A stretch of DNA of 64,000 bases, taken from assembly GCF_000299575.1 (NCBI RefSeq), contig NZ_AMGO01000054.1, positions 1 through 64,000 of the forward strand. The letters run 5' to 3'. The DNA comes from Oceaniovalibus guishaninsula JLT2003. Its GTDB lineage: Bacteria > Pseudomonadota > Alphaproteobacteria > Rhodobacterales > Rhodobacteraceae. The position numbers were made by a program, and so were the translations under genes. Positions 18,904 to 28,199 of the stretch are shown here, piece after piece (the stretch's first letter is position 1; every line of letters starts with the position of its first letter). The notes below the pieces were generated by a model. That model saw only the letters and a list, made by a program, of their open reading frames with translations. It did no database searches and had not been told where the DNA came from.

Positions 18904-19494
18904 ATGCTCACCACGACTCTTTCCTTCGCCAATCTTCACAATCACGGCGAACTGTTCGCAAACATGCTGCGCGCGCGGCATCAGCTTTTCATCGAGCACA
19001 ATCATTGGGATTTGCCCCATGCGATGGGAATGGAATACGACCAGTACGACACCCCCGCCAGCCGCTGGGTGGTCGTTCACGACGAGGACGGCAAGGTTCT
19101 TGCCGGCAACCGGTTGACGCCCACGACGGCAAGCTGCGGAATCTACAGCTACATGATCCGCGACGCGCAGCGCGGCCTTCTGGCCACCATCCCCGAGGAT
19201 CTGCTGTATGACGAGGCGCCGGTCGCCCCCGATGTCTGGGAAAGCTCGCGGCTTTTCGTGTCCCACGACGTTCCCGCCAACCGCAGGCGCAGCGTCCATG
19301 CCTGGCTGGTCAAGGAACTGGCCAATTCCGCGCGGGGTCTGGGTGCCACGTCCTGCCTGACGCTGCTCAACGCGAACTGGCCGCGATGGGCGGGCCGGGT
19401 CGGCGTGGACATGACCGCCATGGGTCCAGTCATGGAAATCGAGGGCGTCAACAATCAGGTCGTCGCCATGCGTTTCGGCGAAACCCGGCACTAG
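18904..19494 (+). CDS. Acyl-homoserine-lactone synthase, LuxI type
   Basis: A LuxI-family synthase (196 aa) that would join an acyl group from acyl-ACP to S-adenosylmethionine. The near-invariant residues are all present: R25 (with R23 nearby), F29, W35, D46, D49, R70, E113 and R116. The acyl chain length cannot be predicted from sequence. A GGAGG site lies seven bases before the ATG. The neighbours are the luxR-type gene upstream and rarA, crcB and a pseudouridine synthase downstream. Confidence 0.92.
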   Translation: MLTTTLSFANLHNHGELFANMLRARHQLFIEHNHWDLPHAMGMEYDQYDTPASRWVVVHDEDGKVLAGNRLTPTTASCGIYSYMIRDAQRGLLATIPEDLLYDEAPVAPDVWESSRLFVSHDVPANRRRSVHAWLVKELANSARGLGATSCLTLLNANWPRWAGRVGVDMTAMGPVMEIEGVNNQVVAMRFGETRH

Positions 19495-19529
19495 GCGCTC
19501 CGTTCCCCGGCGGCTGAGGGCGCCGTCGA

Positions 19530-19558
19530 ATTGCCTTCTTTTTCATTCTGAAGGCAAT
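19530..19558. terminator. Inverted repeat between luxI and rarA
   Basis: ATTGCCTTC (19530-19538) and GAAGGCAAT (19550-19558) form a perfect 9-bp stem with an 11-base T-rich loop, in an unusually AT-rich patch ending 12 bases before the rarA ATG. It could terminate luxI transcription or be an operator or leader for rarA. Confidence 0.4.
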
Positions 19559-19570
19559 ATATAGCAGGTC

Positions 19571-20893
19571 ATGCCTGACCTTTTCGACACGGCGCCCTCC
19601 CAGCCGGAAACGAGCGCGCCGCGGCCGCTTGCCGACCGGCTGCGGCCCTCTCGCCTGGCCGACGTCATCGGCCAGGCGCATCTGCTGGGACCGGACGGCG
19701 CGCTTCGCACGATGCTTGACGCGCGGGCGCTGTCGTCGCTGGTCTTCTGGGGGCCGCCGGGGGTCGGCAAGACCACCATCGCGCGGCTTCTGGCGGACGA
19801 GACCGATCTGCATTTCGTCCAGATCAGCGCGATCTTCACCGGTATTCCCGACCTGCGCCGGGTCTTCGACGCCGCGCGGCTGCGGCATGCGAACGGTCGG
19901 GGCACGCTGCTTTTCGTGGACGAGATTCATCGCTTCAACAAGGCGCAGCAGGACGGCTTTCTGCCTTATATGGAGGATGGGACGATCCTGCTGGTCGGCG
20001 CGACCACCGAAAACCCCAGTTTCGAACTGAACGCCGCGCTTCTAAGCCGCGCGCAGGTGCTGGTGCTGCACCGCCTCGGCCCCGACGAGATGGAGCTTCT
20101 GGCCCGCCGTGCCGAATCCCTGTTGGGCGCTGCCTTGCCGCTGCAACCCGCTGCCCGGTCGGCGCTGCTGGAAATGGCCGATGGCGACGGGCGGACGCTG
20201 TTGAACCTGATCGAACAGATCGCCGTCTGGAAGCCGTCGGGCACCCTCGACATCGCCACGCTGTCGCAGCGGCTGTCGCGGCGGGCGGCGCAATACGACA
20301 AGACCGGCGATGCGCATTACAATTTGATTTCGGCGCTGCACAAATCCGTTCGCGGCTCCGATCCCGATGCCGCCCTTTACTGGCTGTCGCGCATGCTGGA
20401 AGGGGGCGAGGATCCGCGCTATATCGCGCGCCGCGTCACGCGCATGGCGGTCGAAGATATCGGCCTGGCCGATCCGCAGGCGCAGCGGTTCTGTCTTGAT
20501 GCGTGGGAAACCTTCGAACGTCTGGGATCCCCCGAGGGCGAGCTGGCGCTGGCGCAGGCGGTCATCTATCTGGCGCTCGCGCCCAAATCGAATGCCGGCT
20601 ATGCCGCCTTCAAGGCATCCCGCGCCGCCGCGCGCAAGAATGGCAGCGCGATGCCGCCCAAGCATATCCTGAACGCACCGACGGGCATGATGAAGGATCA
20701 GGGATATGGCGAGGGCTATATCTACGATCACGACGCCGCCGATGCGTTTTCCGGTCAGAACTATTTCCCCGACACGATGAAGCGCGGGGTCTATTACCTG
20801 CCGCACGATCGCGGACATGAACGCGAATTGAAAAAGCGGCTGGACTGGTTCGCGGCGCAGCGGGTCAAGCGCGAAAAGGCGCGCGGCGATTGA
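19571..20893 (+). CDS. rarA: Replication-associated recombination protein A (MgsA/RarA)
   Basis: RarA (440 aa) is a AAA+ ATPase of the clamp-loader clade that acts at stalled replication forks. Walker A GPPGVGKTT is at residues 61-69 and Walker B LLFVDEIHRF at about 113-122. The C-terminal MgsA region has AMPPKHILNAPTGMMK and the Y-x-Y-x-H-D pattern of the family (GYIYDHD). It lies after the quorum-sensing pair and 31 bases before crcB. No strong Shine-Dalgarno was seen for the ATG at 19571, and the sequence before it holds an inverted repeat. Confidence 0.95.
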   Translation: MPDLFDTAPSQPETSAPRPLADRLRPSRLADVIGQAHLLGPDGALRTMLDARALSSLVFWGPPGVGKTTIARLLADETDLHFVQISAIFTGIPDLRRVFDAARLRHANGRGTLLFVDEIHRFNKAQQDGFLPYMEDGTILLVGATTENPSFELNAALLSRAQVLVLHRLGPDEMELLARRAESLLGAALPLQPAARSALLEMADGDGRTLLNLIEQIAVWKPSGTLDIATLSQRLSRRAAQYDKTGDAHYNLISALHKSVRGSDPDAALYWLSRMLEGGEDPRYIARRVTRMAVEDIGLADPQAQRFCLDAWETFERLGSPEGELALAQAVIYLALAPKSNAGYAAFKASRAAARKNGSAMPPKHILNAPTGMMKDQGYGEGYIYDHDAADAFSGQNYFPDTMKRGVYYLPHDRGHERELKKRLDWFAAQRVKREKARGD

Positions 20894-20924
20894 CACCGGC
20901 AGGGCAGGGCGACAAGAGGCGCGC

Positions 20925-21302
20925 ATGACGAACACGGTTCTTCAGGTGGCGCTGGGCGGGGCGCTGGGGTCGGTCCTGCGCCTGCTGGTCGGAACGGCAT
21001 GGCTGCGCGCGGCGGGACCGCTGCCGTTGCCGGCCGCGACGCTGACCGTGAACGTGGTCGGGTCCGCCGCGATGGGCGCCTTCGTCGTGCTGGCCGCCCA
21101 ACGCGACCTGATGTTTCTGTCGCCCTTCGTGATGACGGGATTGCTGGGCGGGTTCACGACATTCTCGGCATTCTCGCTGGAAAGCGTCGGCCTGCTGGAA
21201 CGCGGCGAGGCGGGACTGGCCGCGCTTTATATCGGCTTGTCGGTGGCGCTATCGCTGACGGGGCTGTGGCTAGGCATGATCGTGGCGCGGGCGGTCGCAT
21301 GA
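20925..21302 (+). CDS. crcB: Fluoride channel CrcB/Fluc
   Basis: A 125-aa four-helix membrane protein of the Fluc family that exports fluoride by passive flow as a dual-topology dimer. Conserved elements are GGALGSVLRL (11-20), N43 in NVVGSAAMG and GGFTTFSAFS (75-84), which holds the pore phenylalanines. No fluoride riboswitch was recognised in the short leader. Its stop overlaps the start of the pseudouridine synthase gene by ATGA. Confidence 0.93.
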   Translation: MTNTVLQVALGGALGSVLRLLVGTAWLRAAGPLPLPAATLTVNVVGSAAMGAFVVLAAQRDLMFLSPFVMTGLLGGFTTFSAFSLESVGLLERGEAGLAALYIGLSVALSLTGLWLGMIVARAVA

Positions 21303-22351
21303 GCAATGTGCAAACCCTGACCGTCGGCCCGGACGAGGGGGATCAAAGGCTCGACCGCTGGTTCCGCGCCCGTTTTCCGCAGATCCCGCAGGGCCGCATC
21401 GAAAAGATGTGCCGCAAGGGCGAGATCCGCGTCGATGGCGGCCGTGTCAAGGCGTCGAGCCGCGTCGCCGAGGGCCAGCAGGTGCGCATTCCGCCCTTGC
21501 CGCAGACGCCCGCGCCGCAGGTGCATCGCAGCGCCGCCTTCGTCAGCGATGCCGACGCGGCGATGATGCGGGCCGCGGTGATCTACCGCGACGACCATCT
21601 GATCGCGCTGAACAAGCCCCCCGGACTGGCCAGCCAAGGCGGCAGCAAGCAGACGCGGCACGTGGACAACCTTGCCGAAGCGCTGCGCTTCGGGCTGGAG
21701 GACAAGCCCCGCCTCGTCCATCGGCTGGACCGCGATACGTCGGGCATTCTGCTGCTGGCGCGCACACGCATCGCCGCCAAGGGGCTGACCGAGACGCTGC
21801 GCCACCGCGCGACGCGCAAGATCTATTGGGCCGCGCTGGCCGGGGTGCCGTCGCCGCGGATGGGGTCGGTGAAATACGGTCTGGTCAAGGCGCCCGGACG
21901 CGGTGCCGGGGGCGAGGGCGAAAAGATGCTGTGCATCCATCCCGACGCCGTGACGGCGACGGACGGTGCCAAGCGCGCGCATACCGACTACGCCGTCCTG
22001 TCGGCGCTGGGCGGACGGATGTCCTGGGTGGCGCTGGTTCCGGTGACGGGCCGGACGCACCAGTTGCGCGCGCATATGGCCGAACTCGGGCATCCCGTGA
22101 TCGGCGACGGCAAATACGGCGGGTCGGGGCAGGAAAACGCCGGCGACGGCTGGGGCGCGCAGTTGGGTGGCGAGCTGAGCCGCAAGCTGCATCTGCATGC
22201 CCGGTCGCTGGCGTTCCGGCACCCCGTCACCGGGGCCGACCTGACCCTGACAGCGCCCTTGCCCGACCACATGGCGCGGACTTGGGCCGACCTCGAATGG
22301 CGCGCCGCCGACGTGCCCACCGATCCGTTCGACCCCGAGGAATGGCCATGA
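21299..22351 (+). CDS. rluC: RluA-family 23S rRNA pseudouridine synthase (RluC-like)
   Basis: A 350-aa pseudouridine synthase. The N-terminal S4 RNA-binding domain spans about 16-64, and the catalytic domain has the RluA signature HRLDRDTSG at 141-149, with D144 as predicted catalytic Asp, followed by the GRTHQLRAHM motif. An S4 domain in an RluA family member fits RluC or RluD; the exact uridines are not certain. The start overlaps crcB and the stop overlaps the ATP12 gene, each by four bases. Confidence 0.9.
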   Translation: MSNVQTLTVGPDEGDQRLDRWFRARFPQIPQGRIEKMCRKGEIRVDGGRVKASSRVAEGQQVRIPPLPQTPAPQVHRSAAFVSDADAAMMRAAVIYRDDHLIALNKPPGLASQGGSKQTRHVDNLAEALRFGLEDKPRLVHRLDRDTSGILLLARTRIAAKGLTETLRHRATRKIYWAALAGVPSPRMGSVKYGLVKAPGRGAGGEGEKMLCIHPDAVTATDGAKRAHTDYAVLSALGGRMSWVALVPVTGRTHQLRAHMAELGHPVIGDGKYGGSGQENAGDGWGAQLGGELSRKLHLHARSLAFRHPVTGADLTLTAPLPDHMARTWADLEWRAADVPTDPFDPEEWP

Positions 22352-23055
22352 CCGAATGGGCGCCCAAGCGGTTCTGGACCGCCGCCCGCATCGTGCGGAC
22401 CGAGGATGGGCATGCCGTCTTCCTCGACGATCGCCCGCTTCGCACGCCGGCCGGTGCGCCATTGGCGCTGCCTGCCGACACCCTGGCCCGTATGGTGGCC
22501 GAGGAATGGGACGCACAGACGGAACGCGTCGATCCGCTGACGATGCCAGCCACGCGCAGCGCCAATTCGGCCATCGACAAGGTGACGCCGCAGCGCGCCG
22601 CCGTCGTCGCCGCGTTGCTGGAATATGGCGCGACCGATCTTTTATGCTATCGCGCCGACGGGCCGCCGACGCTGGTGGCGCGGCAGGCCGCGGCGTGGGA
22701 TCCGCTGCTGGACTGGGCGGCGGCGACCTTCGGCGCGCGGCTTCGGACGACGGTGGGCGTCATGCCCGTGGCGCAGGACGCGGCCGACATCGCCCGCCTG
22801 TCCCCGCCGGTCGAGGCGATGGATCCCTTCGCGCTGGCCGGCTTTTACGATCTGGTCAGCCTGACCGGCTCGCTCGTGCTGGCGCTTGCCGTATCCGCCC
22901 GCCATCTGGACCCCGAAACCGCCTGGGACGCCTCGCGTATCGACGAGACGTGGCAGTCCGAACAATGGGGCGTCGATGACGAGGCCGCTCGTCAGGTGGC
23001 GATCCGGCGGCAGGCCTTCATGGATGCGGCCCGCTTCCATTACGCAGCGTCGTGA
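22348..23055 (+). CDS. ATP12-like F1-ATPase assembly chaperone
   Basis: A 235-aa protein of the ATP12 family, which in mitochondria binds the F1 alpha subunit before assembly; alphaproteobacteria carry homologues. It shows RFWTAARIVRTEDGHAVFLDDRPLRTPAG at the N-terminus, then EEWDAQTERVDPLTMPATR and LLEYGATDLLCYRAD, which are family signatures. It overlaps the pseudouridine synthase gene by ATGA and is the last of three coupled genes beginning with crcB. Confidence 0.9.
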   Translation: MTEWAPKRFWTAARIVRTEDGHAVFLDDRPLRTPAGAPLALPADTLARMVAEEWDAQTERVDPLTMPATRSANSAIDKVTPQRAAVVAALLEYGATDLLCYRADGPPTLVARQAAAWDPLLDWAAATFGARLRTTVGVMPVAQDAADIARLSPPVEAMDPFALAGFYDLVSLTGSLVLALAVSARHLDPETAWDASRIDETWQSEQWGVDDEAARQVAIRRQAFMDAARFHYAAS

Positions 23056-23250
23056 CGATGCTTTGCCCCGATTGTCCCAGGCCGGACAAGGCGTTCGATC
23101 ACGGACGCTGATGTTCGCCTTGACGGCGGCAGATGAATCCCGGCAGACTTTTCCGCGTTCGGGGCATTGCCCCGTCCCGATGTTCACCGGGCCGACAGGC
23201 CCGCAACAAGACCGCCCGATGAACGGACGGTCGCTCAGGAAGAGGTGAAG

Positions 23251-24270
23251 ATGACGAAAACTGTAGTTCTCGGCGCGCTGGCCGGTGTCGGTCTGCTGGC
23301 CGGTGCCGCGGGTGCCGCCACGCTCGACGATGTCAAGCAGCGCGGCACGCTGAATTGCGGCGTGGTGACGGGGCTGCCCGGCTTCGGCGCGCCGAACGCC
23401 AACGGCGAATGGGAAGGCTTCGACGTGTCGATGTGCCGCGCGGTCGCCGCGGCGGTGCTGGGCGATCCGACGGCGGTGCAGTTCGTGCCGACCACTGGCA
23501 AGACCCGCTTCACCGCGCTTGCGTCGGGCGAAATTGACATGCTGGCGCGCAACACGACCTGGACGTTCAGCCGCGATACCGACCTCAAGTTCGACTTCAT
23601 CGGGGTCAACTATTACGACGGTCAGGGTTTTCTGGTGCCCAAGGCGCTGGGCGTGACCTCGGCCAAGGATCTGGACGGCGCGACCGTCTGCATCCAGACC
23701 GGCACCACGACCGAGCTGAACCTCGCGGATTTCTTCCGCAAGAACAACATCAGCTATGAACCCGTCCCGGTGGAAACGCAGGCCGAAGGCCAGCAGCAAT
23801 ATCTGGCCGGCGCCTGCGACACCTATACCACCGACGCGTCGGGCCTTGCCGCCACCCGCGCGACGTTCGAGAATCCGGGCGATCATGTCATCCTGCCCGA
23901 GATCATCTCGAAAGAACCGCTGGCCCCGCTGGTGCGCCACGGCGACAACGACTGGGCCGACATCGTGCGCTGGACGCTCAACGCCCTGATCGCCGCCGAG
24001 GAAATGGGCATCACCAGCGCCAACGTGACCGAACTGGCCGCGTCCGCCGGCGACAACCCCGAGATGAACCGCCTTCTGGGCAACGAAGGCAATCTGGGCG
24101 AGATGATCGGCCTGTCGAACGATTGGGCCGTCAAGGCCATCGGCGCGGGCGGCAATTACGGCGAGATCTTCGAAAAGACCATCGGCGAGAATACCCCGAT
24201 CGGTCTGGCGCGCGGCCTGAACGCCCAGTGGACGGATGGCGGCCTGCTCTACTCGCCGCCCTTCCGCTAG
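23251..24270 (+). CDS. aapJ: Amino-acid ABC transporter, binding protein (BztA/AapJ-like)
   Basis: The periplasmic binding protein (339 aa) of a glutamate/glutamine/aspartate/asparagine or general amino-acid transporter. A signal peptide is visible (positive MTK start, hydrophobic core, AGA-A near residue 22). The mature part begins DDVKQRGTLNCGVVTGLPGF and belongs to the bacterial solute-binding family 3. AGGAAGAGG precedes the ATG. An upstream in-frame ATG at 23167 would place non-signal sequence ahead of the signal peptide. Two strong hairpins follow before the permease genes. Confidence 0.93.
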   Translation: MTKTVVLGALAGVGLLAGAAGAATLDDVKQRGTLNCGVVTGLPGFGAPNANGEWEGFDVSMCRAVAAAVLGDPTAVQFVPTTGKTRFTALASGEIDMLARNTTWTFSRDTDLKFDFIGVNYYDGQGFLVPKALGVTSAKDLDGATVCIQTGTTTELNLADFFRKNNISYEPVPVETQAEGQQQYLAGACDTYTTDASGLAATRATFENPGDHVILPEIISKEPLAPLVRHGDNDWADIVRWTLNALIAAEEMGITSANVTELAASAGDNPEMNRLLGNEGNLGEMIGLSNDWAVKAIGAGGNYGEIFEKTIGENTPIGLARGLNAQWTDGGLLYSPPFR

Positions 24271-24283
24271 GCCCGACACGGCG

Positions 24284-24349
24284 GGGGGCGCGAACCACGC
24301 GCCCCCGGCATTCAAGACCAGAGCGGCGATCCGGCCCCCGCTGGCCGGA
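24284..24349 (+). promoter_or_regulatory. Two stem-loops after the binding-protein gene
   Basis: The first stem pairs 24284-24292 with 24298-24306, nine perfect base pairs mostly GC. The second pairs 24330-24336 with 24343-24349, seven pairs. Neither is followed by a T-run. In many periplasmic-transport operons such structures protect the upstream mRNA so that binding protein exceeds permease; that function is inferred here. Confidence 0.55.
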
Positions 24350-24381
24350 CCCAAGCCGCCGGCATCGCAGGGATGACATCT

Positions 24382-25593
24382 ATGGCGATCCACACTGACC
24401 CGCCGGCCAGCGGTTTCCGGCCGTCCATGCTGATCAACGACACGCGCTATCGCGGGCTGACCTTCCAGTTCATCGCGCTGGTGCTGCTGATCTTCGCGAT
24501 CGCCTATCTCGTCAGCAACCTGTTCGGCAACCTTGCGGCGGCGGGGCTGAACATCAGCTATGACTTTCTGGGCGAATCGGCCGGTTACGACATCAACCAG
24601 CGCCTGATCCCCTATGACAGCCAGTCCACCCATCTGCGCGCCGCGATGGTGGGGCTTCTCAACACGCTGCTGGTCGCGTTTCTGGCCTGCATCACCGCGA
24701 CGCTGCTGGGCGTGATCGCGGGCATCCTGCGCTTGTCGAAGAACTGGCTCGTCTCCCGCCTGATGAGCATCTACGTCGAGGCGTTCCGCAACGTGCCGGT
24801 GTTGATCTGGATCCTCATCATCGGCACGATGGTCCAGCAGCTTCCGCAGCCCAACGCCTTCCGGGGCGAAAACGCCTCGGCCTCGATGCTGTTCGATGCG
24901 GTCGCGCTGACCAATCGCGGCATCTACATTCCCGGCCCGGTCTTCGGCGCGGGATGGACGATCCTGCTGGTGGTGGCTCTGCTGTCGGTCGCGGGGGTCG
25001 TGGCCTATCGCCGCTTCGCGCTGAAACGGCTTTACGATACGGGCCGTATCCTGCCGCTGGTCTGGCCGTCGCTGCTGATCCTGCTGGTGCCGTCGGTGTT
25101 GGCCTTCTTCATCCTGGGCAGACCCGTCACGCTGGATTATCCGGTGTTGCGCGGCTTCAATTTTGGCGGCGGCGTGCAGATCGGGGTGCCGCTGATCGCG
25201 CTGTGGCTGGCGCTGTCGGTCTATACCGGCGCCTTCATCGCCGAGAATGTGCGCGCCGGCATTCTGGCGGTCAATCGCGGCCAGACCGAGGCGGCGGCGT
25301 CCTTGGGCCTGCGTCCGCGCCGCATCATGAACCTGGTGATCCTGCCGCAGGCCCTGCGCGTCATCATCCCGCCACTGATCTCGCAATACCTCAACATCAC
25401 CAAGAACAGCAGCCTCGCCATCGCGGTGGGCTATGCCGACATCACCGCGACGCTGGGCGGCATCACCCTGAACCAGACCGGCCGCGCGATCGAGACGGTG
25501 CTGCTGCTGATGCTGTTCTACCTGATCATCAGCCTGGCGATTTCGGCGGTGATGAACCTCTACAATTCCTCCGTCGCCCTGAAGGAGCGGTAA
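24382..25593 (+). CDS. aapQ: Amino-acid ABC transporter, permease (BztB/AapQ-like)
   Basis: Integral membrane subunit (403 aa) with about eight predicted membrane helices. The long form with a large N-terminal part is typical of the Aap/Bzt family. The EAA loop appears as [24 protein letters not shown] in the C-terminal third and docks the ATPase. The ATG at 24382 is favoured because CAGGGA spaces well for it; an in-frame ATG three codons earlier (24373) has no room for a ribosome-binding site. The next permease gene follows after one base. Confidence 0.92.
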   Translation: MAIHTDPPASGFRPSMLINDTRYRGLTFQFIALVLLIFAIAYLVSNLFGNLAAAGLNISYDFLGESAGYDINQRLIPYDSQSTHLRAAMVGLLNTLLVAFLACITATLLGVIAGILRLSKNWLVSRLMSIYVEAFRNVPVLIWILIIGTMVQQLPQPNAFRGENASASMLFDAVALTNRGIYIPGPVFGAGWTILLVVALLSVAGVVAYRRFALKRLYDTGRILPLVWPSLLILLVPSVLAFFILGRPVTLDYPVLRGFNFGGGVQIGVPLIALWLALSVYTGAFIAENVRAGILAVNRGQTEAAASLGLRPRRIMNLVILPQALRVIIPPLISQYLNITKNSSLAIAVGYADITATLGGITLNQTGRAIETVLLLMLFYLIISLAISAVMNLYNSSVALKER

Positions 25594-25594
25594 G

Positions 25595-26890
25595 ATGAGC
25601 GACACGCACGCCCAATCCGTTCCCTTCGTCCGCGAAAGCTTCATCCCCGAGGCGCCGCCGCCCGAGACCGACACGGGCGTCGTGGCGTGGCTGCGCAAGA
25701 ACCTTTTTTCGACCTGGGCCTATGCGCTGCTGACCATCGCGGCGCTCTATGTGATCTATGTCATCCTGGCGGGCGTGCTGCCGTGGCTTCTAAACGGCGT
25801 CTGGAACGCCGACAGCATTCAGCAATGCCGCGAGATCCTTGCGGGGGAACGCGGCGGCTGCTTCGCGGTTCTGACCGAACGGTGGAACCAGCTTCTGTTC
25901 GGGTTCTCCTACCCGACCGAAGCTTACTGGCGTCCGACCCTGGCCTTCGCGCTGCTGTTCGTCGCCGCGGCCCCCGTCCTGTTCACGTCGGTCCCCCGCA
26001 TCCTGCTGGTCGCCACGCTGCTTTATCCCTTCGCCGCCTACTGGCTGCTCTGGGGCGGCACGATCCTGGCGCCGCTGGTCGGGCTATTGGGCGTCATCGG
26101 CGGCTATCTGGTCTACCGGCGGCTGATCGACCGCAGCTTCGCCTATGGCCTGCTGGGCGGCATCGTCGCGGCGGCGGCGATTATGTGGCTGGGCGGGTTC
26201 GTCGTGGCCGACCAGCCGCGCTTCCTGTCGCTGCTGCCGGTCCAGTCGCGCGACATGGGCGGCTTCATGCTGAACATGCTGCTGGGGGTGATCTGCGTGT
26301 CGCTGTCGCTGCCCATCGGCATCCTGCTGGCGCTGGGGCGGCAATCGTCGCTGCCGATCATCAAGTGGATCTGCGTCGTCTTCATCGAGTTCGTGCGCGG
26401 TGTGCCACTGATCACGCTGCTGTTCGTGGCGAATGTGGTGCTGGCCTATTTCCTGCCGCCCGGCACCACGTTCGACCTGATCCTGCGCGTCATCATCATG
26501 ATTACGATGTTCGCCAGCGCCTATATCGCTGAGGTGATCCGCGGCGGTCTGGCGGCGCTGCCCCGCGGTCAGTACGAGGCGGCCGACAGCCTCGGGCTGG
26601 ACTATGCGCAGGCGATGCGGCTGGTGATCCTGCCGCAGGCGCTGAAAATCTCGATCCCCGGCATCGTCAATGTCGCGGTCGGGCTGTTCAAGGACACGAC
26701 GCTGGTGTCGATCATCTCGATGTTCGATCTGGTCGGCATGATCCGCGGTCCCATCCTCGCCTCGACCGATTGGGGCGGGGTCTATTGGGAATTGTTCGGC
26801 TTCGCCGCGCTGCTGTTCTTCGTCGTCTGCTACGGCATCTCGCAATATTCGCAATGGCTGGAACGCAGGCTTGCCACCGATCACCGCTGA
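25595..26890 (+). CDS. aapM: Amino-acid ABC transporter, permease (BztC/AapM-like)
   Basis: The second permease subunit (431 aa), with about eight membrane helices and the EAA loop [24 protein letters not shown] in the C-terminal third. The N-terminal half has extra helices and a periplasmic loop with two cysteines (QQCREIL, GGCFAVL), as in this subfamily. It follows aapQ by one base and is followed by the ATPase gene after 13 bases. Confidence 0.93.
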   Translation: MSDTHAQSVPFVRESFIPEAPPPETDTGVVAWLRKNLFSTWAYALLTIAALYVIYVILAGVLPWLLNGVWNADSIQQCREILAGERGGCFAVLTERWNQLLFGFSYPTEAYWRPTLAFALLFVAAAPVLFTSVPRILLVATLLYPFAAYWLLWGGTILAPLVGLLGVIGGYLVYRRLIDRSFAYGLLGGIVAAAAIMWLGGFVVADQPRFLSLLPVQSRDMGGFMLNMLLGVICVSLSLPIGILLALGRQSSLPIIKWICVVFIEFVRGVPLITLLFVANVVLAYFLPPGTTFDLILRVIIMITMFASAYIAEVIRGGLAALPRGQYEAADSLGLDYAQAMRLVILPQALKISIPGIVNVAVGLFKDTTLVSIISMFDLVGMIRGPILASTDWGGVYWELFGFAALLFFVVCYGISQYSQWLERRLATDHR

Positions 26891-26903
26891 AAGGGGTTCC
26901 GAC

Positions 26904-27692
26904 ATGACCATGACCGACGACGCCGCCACGGCCCGGAACCGCCTCAGCGTTTCCGACGAGATCGCGATCGAGATCGTCAACATGAACAAGTGGTACGGCA
27001 CGTTCCACGTCCTGCGCGACATCGACCTGACGGTGATGCGCGGCGAACGCATCGTCATCTGCGGCCCTTCCGGTTCGGGCAAATCGACGCTGATCCGCTG
27101 CATCAACGCGCTGGAGGAACATCAGAAGGGCCGCATCACCGTCGACGGCACGGTCCTGTCGTCCGACCTGAAGAATATCGACCGCATCCGGTCCGAGGTC
27201 GGCATGTGCTTTCAGCACTTCAACCTGTTCCCGCATCTGACGATCCTCGAAAACTGCACCCTCGCCCCGATCTGGGTCCGCAAGACGCCCAAGCGCGAGG
27301 CCGAGGAGACGGCGATGCACTTCCTGACCAAGGTCAAGATCCCCGAACAGGCCGACAAGTATCCCGGTCAGCTTTCGGGCGGTCAGCAGCAGCGCGTCGC
27401 CATCGCCCGCAGCCTGTGCATGAAACCGCGGATCATGCTGTTCGACGAACCGACCAGCGCCCTCGACCCCGAGATGATCAAGGAAGTCCTCGACACGATG
27501 ATCGAGCTGGCCGAGGAGGGCATGACGATGATCTGCGTCACGCATGAAATGGGCTTCGCCCGTCAGGTCGCCAACCGCGTCATCTTCATGGATCAGGGCC
27601 AGATCGTCGAACAGAACGAACCCGAGGAATTCTTCCGCAATCCCCAATCCGACCGGACCAAGCTGTTTCTCAGCCAGATCCTCGGGCATTAG
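26904..27692 (+). CDS. aapP: Amino-acid ABC transporter, ATPase (BztD/AapP-like)
   Basis: The ATP-binding subunit (262 aa). Walker [10 protein letters not shown] begins at residue 54, the signature LSGGQQQR is at 157-164 and Walker B MLFDEP at about 178-183. The switch histidine sits in CVTHEMG. The ATG at 26904 has AAGGGG about eight bases upstream; a more distant in-frame ATG (26871) lies inside aapM. Its stop is three bases from the end of the converging sixA gene. Confidence 0.95.
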   Translation: MTMTDDAATARNRLSVSDEIAIEIVNMNKWYGTFHVLRDIDLTVMRGERIVICGPSGSGKSTLIRCINALEEHQKGRITVDGTVLSSDLKNIDRIRSEVGMCFQHFNLFPHLTILENCTLAPIWVRKTPKREAEETAMHFLTKVKIPEQADKYPGQLSGGQQQRVAIARSLCMKPRIMLFDEPTSALDPEMIKEVLDTMIELAEEGMTMICVTHEMGFARQVANRVIFMDQGQIVEQNEPEEFFRNPQSDRTKLFLSQILGH

Positions 27693-27695
27693 GCG

Positions 27696-28199
27696 TCACT
27701 CCAGTTCCCGCGGGACGACGAAGCCGGCCAGCCGGCCGGTCTGCGGCGCGGCGTCCTTCCAGGCGTCGATGTCGAACTCGATCACCGTCGTCGCTCCGGT
27801 GGGATAGGGACCGAACCCGGCATGTCCGGGCCGTTCCGCCAGCAGCCGCGCCGCGAAGGCCGCGATGCCCGGATTATGCGCCACGATGATCACGCAACGC
27901 CCCTCGACCCGCGCCAGCGTGTCCAGCATCGTCGGCGGCGCGGCCAGATAAAGCCGGTCCAGCAACGTTGCGGCGGGCGCATCCGTCAGCGCCCCAGCGA
28001 TCCCGTCCCAGGTCTCGATCGCGCGCACCGCCGTCGAGATCAGCGCGGTATCGGGGCGGTGGCCGTTGCGGTCCAGCCATCGGCCGATCCGCGGGGCGGC
28101 CTCGCGGCCCCGCGCGTTCAGCGGGCGGTCATGATCGCCCAGCATCGGATCGTCCCAGCCCGACTTGGCGTGCCGCGTCAAGATCAGGCGCAGCGTCAT
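27696..28199 (-). CDS. sixA: SixA-like histidine phosphatase
   Basis: A 167-aa protein of the histidine phosphatase superfamily. The catalytic RH motif is R9-H10 in [11 protein letters not shown], and the second histidine lies in [13 protein letters not shown]. SixA removes phosphate from phosphohistidine on PTS-type proteins in E. coli; the target here is unknown. It overlaps argB by four bases, so it is probably translated with it as the last gene of the rpmH-argB cluster. It converges on the transporter ATPase gene with a three-base gap. Confidence 0.82.
   Translation of the reverse strand: MTLRLILTRHAKSGWDDPMLGDHDRPLNARGREAAPRIGRWLDRNGHRPDTALISTAVRAIETWDGIAGALTDAPAATLLDRLYLAAPPTMLDTLARVEGRCVIIVAHNPGIAAFAARLLAERPGHAGFGPYPTGATTVIEFDIDAWKDAAPQTGRLAGFVVPRELE

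Noticed and set aside
22642-25698. A 1018-codon open frame on the reverse strand across the ATP12 and transporter genes
   Set aside because: It is antisense to clearly recognisable genes, has a His/Gln/Arg-rich composition typical of GC-rich antisense frames, and has no domains.
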